A DNA stretch of 64,000 nt. Origin: an uncultured Pseudokineococcus sp. (lineage in GTDB: Bacteria > Actinomycetota > Actinomycetes > Actinomycetales > Quadrisphaeraceae). The stretch lies in contig NZ_CANMAA010000004.1 in the NCBI RefSeq assembly GCF_947495735.1, positions 248,001-312,000 on the forward strand, in the 5' to 3' direction. Below, piece after piece: positions 1-8,030 of the stretch. Position 1 is the first letter of the stretch. The number at the start of each line of letters is the position of its first letter. Position numbers and translations under genes: made by a program. The notes below the pieces were generated by a model. It was not told where the DNA came from and did not search any database. It saw only the letters and a program-made list of their open reading frames with translations.

Positions 1-164
1 TGGCCGAGGTCGGGCCGCACGACGTCGACCACGGCGCCCTGCGCCGAGAGCGCCTCCCCCAGCAGGGCCGGCGGGCACACGTCCTCGTGCTGGACGACGA
101 GGACGCGCAGCGGCTCCTCCCCGGAGCGCTCCGCCGCCGGCGCTCCCGCGGCTCCCCCGCGCAC
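1..164 (-). CDS. Type 1 glutamine amidotransferase, N-terminal fragment (cut by window edge)
   Basis: Only the first ~54 codons lie in the window. After a short Ala/Gly/Glu-rich leader the protein runs into LRVLVVQHEDVCPPALLGEA, the usual first strand and turn of GMP-synthase-like class I amidotransferases. The catalytic Cys/His/Glu would be outside the window. I chose GTG at 164 because GGAGG lies 8 nt before it; GTG at 173 is the alternative. The gene follows glnA2 on the same strand with only ~23 nt between them, so the two are probably co-transcribed and concern glutamine or gamma-glutamyl amide chemistry. Family assignment rests on a short stretch and is moderate. Confidence 0.6.
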   Translation of the reverse strand, partial: MRGGAAGAPAAERSGEEPLRVLVVQHEDVCPPALLGEALSAQGAVVDVVRPDLG

Positions 165-187
165 GTCCCCCACCTCCGCGACGGCGA

Positions 188-1558
188 TCAGAGCCAGGGC
201 AGGAAGCGCCGCAGCTCGAACGGCGTCACCTGGGCCCGGTAGTCGACCCACTCGGCCCGCTTGTTGCGCAGCACGTGCTCGAACATGCTCTCCCCCAGCG
301 TCTCCGCGACCAGCTCGCTGCCCTCGGTGAGCGAGATGGCGTGGTCCAGGCTCGCCGGGAGCTGCCCGATGCCCATGGCGCGCCGCTCGGCGCCGGACAG
401 CAGGGCCACGTCCTCCTCGACGCCCTCGGCGAGCGGGTACTCCTCCTCGACGCCCTTCAGGCCGGCCGCCAGCAGCACCGCGAAGGTCAGGTACGGGTTG
501 GCCGCGGTGTCGATGCCGCGGTGCTCCACGCGCGCGGACTGCGCCTTGCCGGGCTTGTACATCGGCACCCGCACCAGGCCGGAGCGGTTGTTGTGCCCCC
601 AGGCGATGTCCGAGGGGGCCTCGTTGCCGCCCCACAGGCGCTTGTAGCTGTTGACGAACTGGCTGGTGATGAGGGTCGTCTCGGGCGCGTGGCGCAGCAG
701 CCCGGCGATGAAGTGGCGTGCGGTGGCGCTCAGCTCGTACTTGGCGCCCGGCTCGTGGAAGGCGTTCCGGTCGCCCTCGAACAGGGACAGGTGGGTGTGC
801 ATCCCGCTGCCCGGCTGGTCCGCGAGCGGCTTGGGCATGAAGGAGGCGTAGACGCCCTGCTGCAGCGCCACCTCCTTGACCACCGTGCGGAACGTCATGA
901 TGTTGTCCGCGGTCGTCAGCGCGTCCGCGTAGCGCAGGTCGATCTCGTTCTGGCCGGGCCCGGCCTCGTGGTGGCTGAACTCCACCGAGATGCCCATGGC
1001 CTCGAGCATCGCGATGGCCGCTCGGCGGAAGTCGTGCCCGGCACCGCCCGCCACGTGGTCGAAGTAGCCCATGGTGTCGGCCGGCACGGGCGGGTGCACC
1101 GGGTCCGCGAGGCCGTCCCCGACGCTGTCGGCCGGGCTCCCCTGGAAGAGGTAGAACTCGATCTCGGGGTGGGTGTAGAAGGTGAAGCCCTTCTCCGCCG
1201 CCCGGGAGAGCGTGCGCTTGAGCACGTTGCGGGAGTCGGCCAGCGCGGGCTCGCCGTCCGGGGTGAGGATGTCGCAGAACATGCGAGCCGTGCCGGCGCT
1301 GCTGCCGTCCCCGCGCCAGGGCAGGACCTGGAACGTCGAGGGGTCGGGCCGGGCGATCATGTCGGACTCGGAGCGGCGGGCGAGGCCCTCGATCGAGCTG
1401 CCGTCGAAGCCGATGCCCTCGGCGAAGGCCCCCTCCAGCTCGGCCGGCGCGATGGCCACCGACTTCAGGCCGCCGAGCACGTCGCCGAACCACAGCCGGA
1501 CGAACCGGATGTCGCGCTCCTCGATCGCGCGGAGCACGAACTCCTGCTGGCGGTCCAT
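188..1558 (-). CDS. glnA2: Glutamine synthetase family protein, GlnA2 type
   Basis: 456 aa, full length for a type I glutamine synthetase. The start MDRQQEFVLRAIEERDIRFV and the block GIGFDGSSIEG are diagnostic of the actinobacterial GlnA2 branch. The ATP/Mg and glutamate-binding motifs are present: EFSHHEAGPGQNEID and KPLADQPGSGMHTHLS. The region where GSI-beta enzymes carry the adenylylated Tyr reads LLSGAERRAMGIGQLP and has no Tyr, so GlnE-type control looks unlikely. GlnA2-type enzymes of actinomycetes have been linked to gamma-glutamylation of polyamines rather than bulk ammonium assimilation; which substrate applies here cannot be read from sequence. ATG at 1558 is preceded by AAGGG at 9 nt; an ATG at 1567 is possible. 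The neighbours nadE and panB match the usual actinobacterial glnA2 setting. Confidence 0.92.
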   Translation of the reverse strand: MDRQQEFVLRAIEERDIRFVRLWFGDVLGGLKSVAIAPAELEGAFAEGIGFDGSSIEGLARRSESDMIARPDPSTFQVLPWRGDGSSAGTARMFCDILTPDGEPALADSRNVLKRTLSRAAEKGFTFYTHPEIEFYLFQGSPADSVGDGLADPVHPPVPADTMGYFDHVAGGAGHDFRRAAIAMLEAMGISVEFSHHEAGPGQNEIDLRYADALTTADNIMTFRTVVKEVALQQGVYASFMPKPLADQPGSGMHTHLSLFEGDRNAFHEPGAKYELSATARHFIAGLLRHAPETTLITSQFVNSYKRLWGGNEAPSDIAWGHNNRSGLVRVPMYKPGKAQSARVEHRGIDTAANPYLTFAVLLAAGLKGVEEEYPLAEGVEEDVALLSGAERRAMGIGQLPASLDHAISLTEGSELVAETLGESMFEHVLRNKRAEWVDYRAQVTPFELRRFLPWL

Positions 1559-1629
1559 CCGTCCCATCCCTTCGCTGTGCCCCTCGGGGCGGAGCCCCGC
1601 GCGGCGGCGTCCGCGGCGGCGCGGGCGCC

Positions 1630-1635
1630 ATCCTG
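1630..1635 (-). promoter_or_regulatory. Possible -10 box for glnA2
   Basis: CAGGAT on the minus strand would place a start of transcription near 1623 and leave a 5' leader of about 65 nt before the glnA2 ATG. No clear -35 element is visible. Weak call, made because CANNNT boxes recur in front of other genes of the window. Confidence 0.25.
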
Positions 1636-1744
1636 CCAGCGGCCGGGCCCGGGGAGGCGACGTCGGCCCGGCCGGTCGACCGGGCCCTGCTCGGCCGGGA
1701 CGTCCACCGCACCGGCCCGCGCGGTGGGGACGAGTGCCTCGGCA

Positions 1745-1750
1745 TACCGT
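1745..1750 (+). promoter_or_regulatory. -10 box of leaderless MFS gene
   Basis: TACCGT ends 6 nt before the GTG at 1757 and there is no ribosome-binding site. With a normal -10 to start distance, the transcript would begin at or next to the GTG. Confidence 0.55.
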
Positions 1751-1756
1751 CCTGGC

Positions 1757-3316
1757 GTGAGGACCCCGCGCGCCGCGGGACCGCGGAGCGGTCCGGACCA
1801 CGCCCCCCGCCCTCGGCAGGACCCTCCCGGGCCGCGGGGGAGGTCGTCGGGCGACGACGGCGCGGAGCCGCCGGACCCGCGGCGATGGAGGGCGCTGGCC
1901 GTCTGCCTGGTCTCGGGGTTCATGACGCTCCTCGACGTCTCGATCATCAACGTCGCGCTCCCCTCCCTCCGCGAGGACCTGGGCGCCACGGGCAGCGACC
2001 TGCAGTGGGTGCTGTCGGGGTACGCGCTGGCGTTCGGCCTGGTGCTCGTGCCCGCGGGGCGCCTCGGGGACGCCCACGGCCGGCGGCGCGTCTTCGTCGC
2101 CGGCCTGGCCCTGTTCACCACGGCCAGCCTGCTGTGCGGGCTGGCGCCCTCGCCCGGCTGGCTGCTCGCCGCCCGGCTCCTGCAGGGGGTGGGCGGCGGG
2201 CTGCTGCAGCCCCAGGTGGCCGCGTTCATCCAGTCGCTGTTCTCCGGGCCGGAGCGGGGCCGCGCGTTCGGGCTGCTGGGGACGAGCATCGGGCTGTCCA
2301 CCGCCGTCGGCCCGCTCCTCGGCGGCACCATCCTCAGCGTCGACCCGGACCCCTCCGCCTGGCGCCTGGTGTTCTTCGTGAACATCCCCATCGGCGTCGC
2401 GGGCGTCGTGCTCGCGATGCGGTGGCTGCCCTCGGCCCGGCCCGAGGGCGGACGAGCCTCGCACGTCGACCTCGCCGGCGTGGCCCTGCTCGCCGCCGCC
2501 CTCACGGCGCTGCTGCTGCCCCTCCTGGAGCAGCCGGGCGCTGCGTCGTGGGCGAGCCTCTGGGTGGGCTCCGCCGTCCTCGGCGTCGCCTTCGTGCGCT
2601 GGGAGCGGCGGCGCACCCGGTCCGGGCGGGACGCGCTGGTGGACCTGTCGCTGTTCCGCGAGAGCCGGTACCGCAACGGCGTCCTCGTCGGGCTCGTGTA
2701 CTTCACCGGCTTCACGACGATCTTCTTCGTGCTGTCGATCTACCTGCAGGACCAGCTCGGCCTGAGCCCGCTGCAGGCGGGCCTGGTGCAGACGCCCTTC
2801 GCCGTCGGCGGCGCCATCACCCCGGTGCTCGCGGGCCGCGCCGTCAGCCGGCTCGGGCGGCGCCTCGTCGTCGCCGGTCTCCTGGCGGTGGCCGTCGGGC
2901 TGCTCGGGGTCCTCGCCGTCGTGGCGACGCTCTCGGACGTCCTGCCGCCGGGGCAGCTCGGCCTCGCCCTCGCGCTCCCGCTCCTCCTGGGCGGCGCCGG
3001 CAGCGGTGTCGTCATCTCCCCCAACACGACGCTGACGCTCTCCGTGGTGGCCTCCGAGCGCGCGGGCTCGGCCAGCGGCGTCCTGCAGACCAGCCAGCGG
3101 ATCGGCTCCTCGGTGGGCATCGCCCTCGTGGGCGCCGTCTACTTCGGCGTCGCGGCGGCCTCGGGCGGGGCCGCCCCGGACTACGCCGCCGGGCTGTCGG
3201 CGAGCCTGCTCGTCGCCGTGGTCCTCGTGCTCCTGGCCCTCGTGCCCGCTGCCGCCGACCTGCGCGACGAGCGCCGGCAGCAGCGGGCCGAGGGCGCGGG
3301 GCGCGGCGGCGGCTGA
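1757..3316 (+). CDS. MFS drug-export permease, DHA2 (EmrB/QacA) family
   Basis: 519 aa inner-membrane antiporter, the length expected of 14-helix DHA2 transporters. After a ~45-residue polar N-terminus, helix 1 holds LLDVSIINVALPSL, the D1-type motif of the family. The loop motif GRLGDAHGRRRVF (motif A) follows, then the LQGVGGGLLQPQ segment (motif B) and the motif C-like GPLLGG. Such proteins expel amphiphilic drugs or lipids at the cost of the proton gradient; the substrate cannot be deduced. GTG at 1757 was chosen because TACCGT lies 6 nt upstream, as in other leaderless genes here. The gene is divergent from glnA2 and its stop is only 4 nt from the end of convergent ppk2. Confidence 0.9.
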   Translation: MRTPRAAGPRSGPDHAPRPRQDPPGPRGRSSGDDGAEPPDPRRWRALAVCLVSGFMTLLDVSIINVALPSLREDLGATGSDLQWVLSGYALAFGLVLVPAGRLGDAHGRRRVFVAGLALFTTASLLCGLAPSPGWLLAARLLQGVGGGLLQPQVAAFIQSLFSGPERGRAFGLLGTSIGLSTAVGPLLGGTILSVDPDPSAWRLVFFVNIPIGVAGVVLAMRWLPSARPEGGRASHVDLAGVALLAAALTALLLPLLEQPGAASWASLWVGSAVLGVAFVRWERRRTRSGRDALVDLSLFRESRYRNGVLVGLVYFTGFTTIFFVLSIYLQDQLGLSPLQAGLVQTPFAVGGAITPVLAGRAVSRLGRRLVVAGLLAVAVGLLGVLAVVATLSDVLPPGQLGLALALPLLLGGAGSGVVISPNTTLTLSVVASERAGSASGVLQTSQRIGSSVGIALVGAVYFGVAAASGGAAPDYAAGLSASLLVAVVLVLLALVPAAADLRDERRQQRAEGAGRGGG

Positions 3317-3320
3317 GCCC

Positions 3321-4256
3321 TCAGGCCCCGGCGCCGCGCCCCGCGTCCTCGGCGGAGGAGGAGGCCCCCTCGGGGGCCCGGTCGACCTCCAGGATGCTGC
3401 TGGCCGGGACGACGAGCTGGGGGTCGGGCTCCCCGACCACGTCGGCGTCCTTGTCGTCGTAGGGGAAGCGGGAGAGCACCACGCGCATCGCCTCCAGGCG
3501 CGCGCGCTTCTTGTCGTTGGTGCTCACCACGACCCAGGGGGCGAACGGGAGGTCGGTGCGGGCGAACATCTCCTCCTTGGCCCGGGTGTACTCGTCCCAG
3601 CGGCCGAGGCTCTCGATGTCCATGGGGCTGAGCTTCCACTGGCGCACCGGGTCGATCTGGCGGATCAGGAAGCGCGTGCGCTGCTCGGCGCGGGTCACGG
3701 AGAACCAGAACTTGACGACGTGGATGCCGTCGTCGGCGAGCATCTGCTCGAACAGCGGCACCTGCGCCATGAACCGGTCGTACTGCTGCGGCGACGCGAA
3801 GCCCATGACGCGCTCGACCCCGGCGCGGGTGTACCAGGAGCGGTCGAAGAAGACCATCTCCCCCGCGGCCGGGAGGTGGTTGACGTACCGCTGGAAGTAC
3901 CACTGCGTGGACTCGCGCTCGCTGGGCTTCTCCAGGGCGACGACGCGGGCGCCCCGGGGGTTGAGGTGCTCGGTGAAGCGCTTGAGCGTGCCGCCCTTGC
4001 CGGCGGCGTCCCGGCCCTCGCAGAGGACGACGAGCCGCTCGCCGGACGCCTTCATCCAGCGCTGCAGCCTGAGGAGCTCGATCTGCAGGCGGCGCTTCTC
4101 GACGGCGTAGTCCTCACGGCGCATGCGCTCGGCGTAGGGGTAGCCCTCCCGCCAGGTGTCCACGCGCCGTCCGTCGGCGTCGACGAGCTCGGGCTCGTCC
4201 TCGTCGTCGACGACGGTGACCCCCGGGGGCACCTCCAGGTGCTCGTGCACTGCCAC
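3321..4256 (-). CDS. ppk2: Polyphosphate kinase 2
   Basis: 311 aa single-domain PPK2, a cytosolic kinase that moves phosphate between polyphosphate and nucleotides. Visible motifs are the Walker A GRDAAGKGG, the Walker B FFDRSWY and the lid segment RFLIRQIDPVRQWKLSPMD. The single domain and short acidic N-terminal extension fit class I or III enzymes (NDP phosphorylation); the class cannot be fixed by eye. The C-terminal ~30 residues are low-complexity and acidic. Start GTG 4256 has GGAGG 10 nt upstream; GTG 4250 is an alternative. Divergent from nadE, convergent with the MFS gene. Confidence 0.92.
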   Translation of the reverse strand: MAVHEHLEVPPGVTVVDDEDEPELVDADGRRVDTWREGYPYAERMRREDYAVEKRRLQIELLRLQRWMKASGERLVVLCEGRDAAGKGGTLKRFTEHLNPRGARVVALEKPSERESTQWYFQRYVNHLPAAGEMVFFDRSWYTRAGVERVMGFASPQQYDRFMAQVPLFEQMLADDGIHVVKFWFSVTRAEQRTRFLIRQIDPVRQWKLSPMDIESLGRWDEYTRAKEEMFARTDLPFAPWVVVSTNDKKRARLEAMRVVLSRFPYDDKDADVVGEPDPQLVVPASSILEVDRAPEGASSSAEDAGRGAGA

Positions 4257-4424
4257 GGCCCGCACGCCTCCCTCGCCGCGCACCGCGCGGCTCTCGCTGC
4301 ACCCGCCTCCTGGCGGCGGGCCCACGGGTGACCGTGGCGCTCGCACCCCTCCCCCGCAAGGCGAGACGCCGAGCGGCCCGCCGGTCGCCCGTCGCCCGTC
4401 CCGGGGCCGGGGCCGGGGCCTGGC

Positions 4425-4430
4425 TAGGCT
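4425..4430 (+). promoter_or_regulatory. -10 box of leaderless nadE
   Basis: TAGGCT ends 6 nt before the nadE ATG at 4437. There is no Shine-Dalgarno sequence, so the nadE-panB transcript should start at the ATG. Confidence 0.55.
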
Positions 4431-4436
4431 CGCCGC

Positions 4437-6233
4437 ATGCCCTCTCTGCGCCTCGCCCTGGCCCAGGTCGACACCACCGTGGGCGACCTCGACGGCAACG
4501 CGGCGCTGGTGCGGCGCGCCGCCGCCGAGGCCGCGGCGGCGGGCGCGGACCTGCTCGTCCTGCCCGAGCTCGCGCTGACCGGCTACCCCGTGGAGGACCT
4601 GGCGCTGCGGCGGTCCTTCGTCGACGCCTCCCGGGCGGCCGTGGGCCGCCTCGCCGAGGACCTCGCCGCCGACGGGCTCGGGGACCTGCCCGTGGTCGTG
4701 GGCTACGTCGACCGGGCCTCCGGGGCGGTGGCCGAGGGGGTCAGCAGCGCGGGGCGCGGCCAGAAGGAGGAGGGCCGGCGCGAGGGCGCGGCGACCGGCG
4801 TGCCCAAGGGCCTGCCCCAGAACTGCGCCGCGCTGCTGCACGGCGGGCGCCAGGTGGGCCGCTACGCCAAGCACCACCTGCCGAACTACGGCGTCTTCGA
4901 CGAGTTCCGCATCTTCGTGCCCGGCCGCGACCTGCTCGTCGCGCGCGTGCGCGGGGTCGACGTCGCCGTCGCGATCTGCGAGGACCTCTGGCAGGAGGGC
5001 GGCCCCGTGGCCGCCGCCCGCGCCGCCGACGCCGAGCTGCTCGTCGTCCTCAACGCCTCCCCGTACGAGCGCGCCAAGGACGACACCCGGCTGGCGCTGT
5101 GCCGTCGTCGCGCCGGCGAGGCCGAGGCGGTCCTGGCGTACGTCAACAGCGTCGGCGGCCAGGACGACCTCGTCTTCGACGGCGGGTCGGTCGTCGTCGC
5201 CCCCGACGGGGAGGTGCTCGCCCGCGGCGAGGCCTTCGCGGAGCAGCTGCTCGTCGTCGACCTGGACCTGCCCGAGGGCGCGGCCGCCCCGCCGTCGGTC
5301 GAGCGGGTGCAGCGCGTCGTGGTCAGCGAGGAGCCGGCGCCGGCGCGCGAGCCCGTGCCCGCCCCGCTGGCCGAGCCCCTGGACGACACGGCCGAGCTGT
5401 GGGGCGCCCTGGTGCTGGGCCTGCGCGACTACACGCGCAAGAACGGCTTCCGGCAGGTCCTCCTCGGCTTGTCCGGGGGCATCGACTCGGCGGTCTGCGC
5501 CGCGCTCGCGGTCGACGCGCTGGGGCCGGAGGGCGTGGTGGGCGTCTCGATGCCGAGCAGCTACTCCACCGAGCACTCGCGCAGCGACGCCGACGACCTG
5601 GCCGAGCGCCTGGGCATCGACTACCGGGTGCACCCGATCGCGCCGATGGTGGAGGCCTTCCTCGCGAACGTCCCGATGAGCGGCGTGGCGGAGGAGAACC
5701 TGCAGGCCCGGGTGCGCGGCACCCTGCTCATGGGCGTCTCGAACTCCGAGGGCCAGCTCGTGCTGACGACCTCGAACAAGAGCGAGCTGTCGGTCGGCTA
5801 CTCGACCATCTACGGCGACTCCGTCGGCGGCTTCGCGCCGCTCAAGGACGTGTCCAAGACCGACGTGTGGCGCCTCGCGCGCTGGCGCGACGCCGACGCG
5901 GCGTCGCGGGGCGAGCGCGAGCCGATCCCGGAGGCGTCGATCACCAAGGCGCCGTCCGCGGAGCTGCGCCCGGACCAGACCGACCAGGACTCCCTGCCGG
6001 AGTACGACGTCCTCGACGCGCTGCTCGAGGACTACGTCGTGCGCGCCATGGGCCGCTCGGAGCTGCTCGAGGCGGGGCACGCCCGCCACGACGTGGAGCA
6101 GGTGGTCGGTCTCGTGGACCGCGCGGAGTGGAAGCGGCGCCAGGGCGCGCCCGGCACCAAGACCACGACCGTGGCGTTCGGGCGCGACCGGCGCCTGCCC
6201 GTCACGTCGCACTGGCGCGAGGAGGACGCGTGA
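4437..6233 (+). CDS. nadE: Glutamine-dependent NAD+ synthetase
   Basis: 598 aa two-domain enzyme that amidates deamido-NAD+ to NAD+ with glutamine as nitrogen donor. The N-terminal nitrilase-like glutaminase has its Glu-Lys-Cys triad in LPELALTGYP (near residue 44), KHHLPNYG and ICEDLW. The C-terminal synthetase has the PP-loop LGLSGGIDSA and the SYSTIYGDSVGGFAPLKDV block. The glutaminase domain carries a charged insertion of about 25 residues between VGYVDRASG and LPQN that looks like variable loop sequence. Translation probably starts at the 5' end of the mRNA. The stop overlaps the panB start (GTGA), so the two are translationally coupled. Confidence 0.96.
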   Translation: MPSLRLALAQVDTTVGDLDGNAALVRRAAAEAAAAGADLLVLPELALTGYPVEDLALRRSFVDASRAAVGRLAEDLAADGLGDLPVVVGYVDRASGAVAEGVSSAGRGQKEEGRREGAATGVPKGLPQNCAALLHGGRQVGRYAKHHLPNYGVFDEFRIFVPGRDLLVARVRGVDVAVAICEDLWQEGGPVAAARAADAELLVVLNASPYERAKDDTRLALCRRRAGEAEAVLAYVNSVGGQDDLVFDGGSVVVAPDGEVLARGEAFAEQLLVVDLDLPEGAAAPPSVERVQRVVVSEEPAPAREPVPAPLAEPLDDTAELWGALVLGLRDYTRKNGFRQVLLGLSGGIDSAVCAALAVDALGPEGVVGVSMPSSYSTEHSRSDADDLAERLGIDYRVHPIAPMVEAFLANVPMSGVAEENLQARVRGTLLMGVSNSEGQLVLTTSNKSELSVGYSTIYGDSVGGFAPLKDVSKTDVWRLARWRDADAASRGEREPIPEASITKAPSAELRPDQTDQDSLPEYDVLDALLEDYVVRAMGRSELLEAGHARHDVEQVVGLVDRAEWKRRQGAPGTKTTTVAFGRDRRLPVTSHWREEDA

Positions 6234-7120
6234 GCGAGGAGCCGGCTCCCTACGGCGCCGCGGCGGCCGGGCCTCCCGGCGCCGCCGCGCCGACCTCCCC
6301 CGTGCCCGCCTCCCCCTCCCCCCGCGTGGTGCGGACCACGACGCTGCGGCGCTGGAAGGAGGAGGGCCGCCGCTGGGCGATGCTCACCGCCTACGACGCG
6401 ATGACGGCGTCGCTCTTCGACGAGACCGGCGTCCCGGTCCTGCTCGTCGGCGACTCGGCGGCGACCACCGTCCTCGGGCACGCGTCGACCATCCCGGTCA
6501 CGGTCGAGGACATGCTCGTGCTGACCAGGGCGGTGACCCGGGCGACCTCGCGCGCGCTCGTCGTCGCGGACCTCCCGTTCGGCAGCTACCAGCAGGGCCC
6601 GGCGCAGGCCGTGGCCACCGGGGTCCGGATGCTCAAGGAGGGCGGTGCCGCCGCGGTGAAGCTGGAGGGCGGCGCCGCCGTCGCCCCCAGCGTGAGCGCG
6701 CTCGTCGACGCCGGCGTCCCGGTGATGGGCCACGTCGGCTTCACCCCCCAGTCCGAGCACGCCCTGGGCGGCTACCGCGTGCAGGGGCGGGGCGAGGGCG
6801 CCGAGCGCCTGCTCGCCGACGCCCGGGCCCTGCAGGACGCGGGGGCCTTCGCGGTCGTGCTCGAGATGGTCCCGGCGCCCCTGGCCGAGCGCGTCACCCG
6901 AGCGCTGGAGGTGCCCGTGGTCGGCATCGGCGCCGGTGCCGGGACCGACGCGCAGGTGCTGGTGTGGACGGACATGGCCGGCCTGGGCGGCGGCCGGACG
7001 CCCCGCTTCGTCAAGCAGTACGCCGACCTGCGCGGCGAGCTGGCGAGGGCCGCCCGGGCCTACGTCGAGGACGTGGAGGCCGGGAGCTTCCCCGGCGCGG
7101 AGCACTCCTTCGAGGAGTGA
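6230..7120 (+). CDS. panB: 3-methyl-2-oxobutanoate hydroxymethyltransferase (ketopantoate hydroxymethyltransferase)
   Basis: 296 aa enzyme of the first step of pantothenate and CoA synthesis; it transfers a one-carbon unit from methylene-tetrahydrofolate to alpha-ketoisovalerate. A ~30-residue Ala/Pro-rich leader precedes the core. The core shows MLTAYDAMTASLFDE, the metal-binding VGDS, the AVKLEGG block, GHVGFTPQS with the Q-rich loop, and the catalytic VLEMVPAPLA followed by GIGAGAGTDAQVLVWTDM. The GTG start overlaps the nadE stop by four bases and has GGAGG just upstream. Placing NAD and CoA synthesis in one transcript is common beside glnA2 in actinobacteria. Confidence 0.95.
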   Translation: MSEEPAPYGAAAAGPPGAAAPTSPVPASPSPRVVRTTTLRRWKEEGRRWAMLTAYDAMTASLFDETGVPVLLVGDSAATTVLGHASTIPVTVEDMLVLTRAVTRATSRALVVADLPFGSYQQGPAQAVATGVRMLKEGGAAAVKLEGGAAVAPSVSALVDAGVPVMGHVGFTPQSEHALGGYRVQGRGEGAERLLADARALQDAGAFAVVLEMVPAPLAERVTRALEVPVVGIGAGAGTDAQVLVWTDMAGLGGGRTPRFVKQYADLRGELARAARAYVEDVEAGSFPGAEHSFEE

Positions 7121-7140
7121 GCCCTCGCGGGACCGGGCTG

Positions 7141-7200
7141 CTCCAGGCCCGGGCTGTCGGACGACCGGGCTGTCGGACGACCGGGGCTCCCGCGGACCGG
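7141..7200. repeat. Short direct repeats in the panB/sortase gap
   Basis: The gap 7121-7241 contains two exact copies of the 16-mer GGGCTGTCGGACGACC plus degenerate flanks. It has no ORF and no obvious hairpin terminator, and lies between two converging genes. Confidence 0.6.
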
Positions 7201-7241
7201 GGCGGTCGGTGCGGCCGCGCCGCCGCACCGACCGGCGGCCC

Positions 7242-8030
7242 TCAGCGGGCGTCGACGGCTGACTCCTCGGCGGTGACGACGAGGTTCTCCGTGGAGCGGC
7301 GGCCGTCCTCGCGCTGGAAGCACGTGATCAGGACCAGCCGGCCCGGGTGGACCTCCCACACCGCGTCCGCCTCGGGCAGCTCGTCCTTGCCGTAGCGCCG
7401 CACGTCGGTGACCGCGTACTCCGCCGTCCCCGAGGGCGTCTCGACCTCGACGAGGTCCCCGGGCCCCACCGCGCCGCCCTCGAAGTCCGCGTCCAGCAGC
7501 GGGTCGAAGGCAGCCTCGCCCCGGCTCCAGGAGTGCGCGGCGATGTAGACCGTGTTGTCCGGCGCCGACGCCCCCGCCCCCGGCTCGCCGTAGGGGTCGA
7601 TCCAGTACGCGTCCGTCATCGTCGGCGGGTTGATCGCCCCGCCGTCCGGCACCAGGGCGTGGACCGGCAGGTCGAGGTCGACCGAGGGCACGCGGAGCCG
7701 GATGTCGGCGTCCGTCCCCAGGGCTGCCGCCGCGGTCGGCTGGGGCACGTCGACCGGCGGCGCCTGGACTGACGGCGCCGCAGCAGAGGGTGTCGCCAGA
7801 CTCGACGCGGGGGGCACCGTCAGCGCCGGCTCGGGTGCGACGTCCCGCTCCGAGGCCACCGCGGGGGTCTCGGGCTCCTCGCCGCCGAGGCCCAGGGCCA
7901 CGAGCGAGCCACCGGCGACCGCCAGGGCTGCGGCGGCGCCCACGAGGGCGGCACGCCGCGACGGGCGCCGCCGCCCCCGTCCGGGGGTGGCGACGCCCGT
8001 CGGCGAGGGGCTCTCAGGCGCGGCGGCCAC
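7242..8030 (-). CDS. Class F-like sortase (cysteine transpeptidase)
   Basis: About 262 aa, membrane-anchored enzyme that links a partner protein to the cell wall. An Arg-rich segment and one N-terminal membrane helix (ALVGAAAALAVAGGSLVALG) are followed by a Pro/Ala linker and a compact sortase barrel. The catalytic His lies in IAAHSW, the Cys in LITCFQR and the Arg in GRRSTENLVV. The short barrel with no C-terminal membrane helix fits actinobacterial class F. The start is uncertain: GTG 8030 keeps the overlap with the substrate gene to 17 nt, while a start as far out as 8117 is open. The enzyme directly follows its likely substrate gene on the same strand. Confidence 0.85.
   Translation of the reverse strand: MAAAPESPSPTGVATPGRGRRRPSRRAALVGAAAALAVAGGSLVALGLGGEEPETPAVASERDVAPEPALTVPPASSLATPSAAAPSVQAPPVDVPQPTAAAALGTDADIRLRVPSVDLDLPVHALVPDGGAINPPTMTDAYWIDPYGEPGAGASAPDNTVYIAAHSWSRGEAAFDPLLDADFEGGAVGPGDLVEVETPSGTAEYAVTDVRRYGKDELPEADAVWEVHPGRLVLITCFQREDGRRSTENLVVTAEESAVDAR

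Noticed and set aside
7121-7241. Riboswitch or sRNA in the panB/sortase gap
   Set aside because: Only short direct repeats; no conserved structure recognised.
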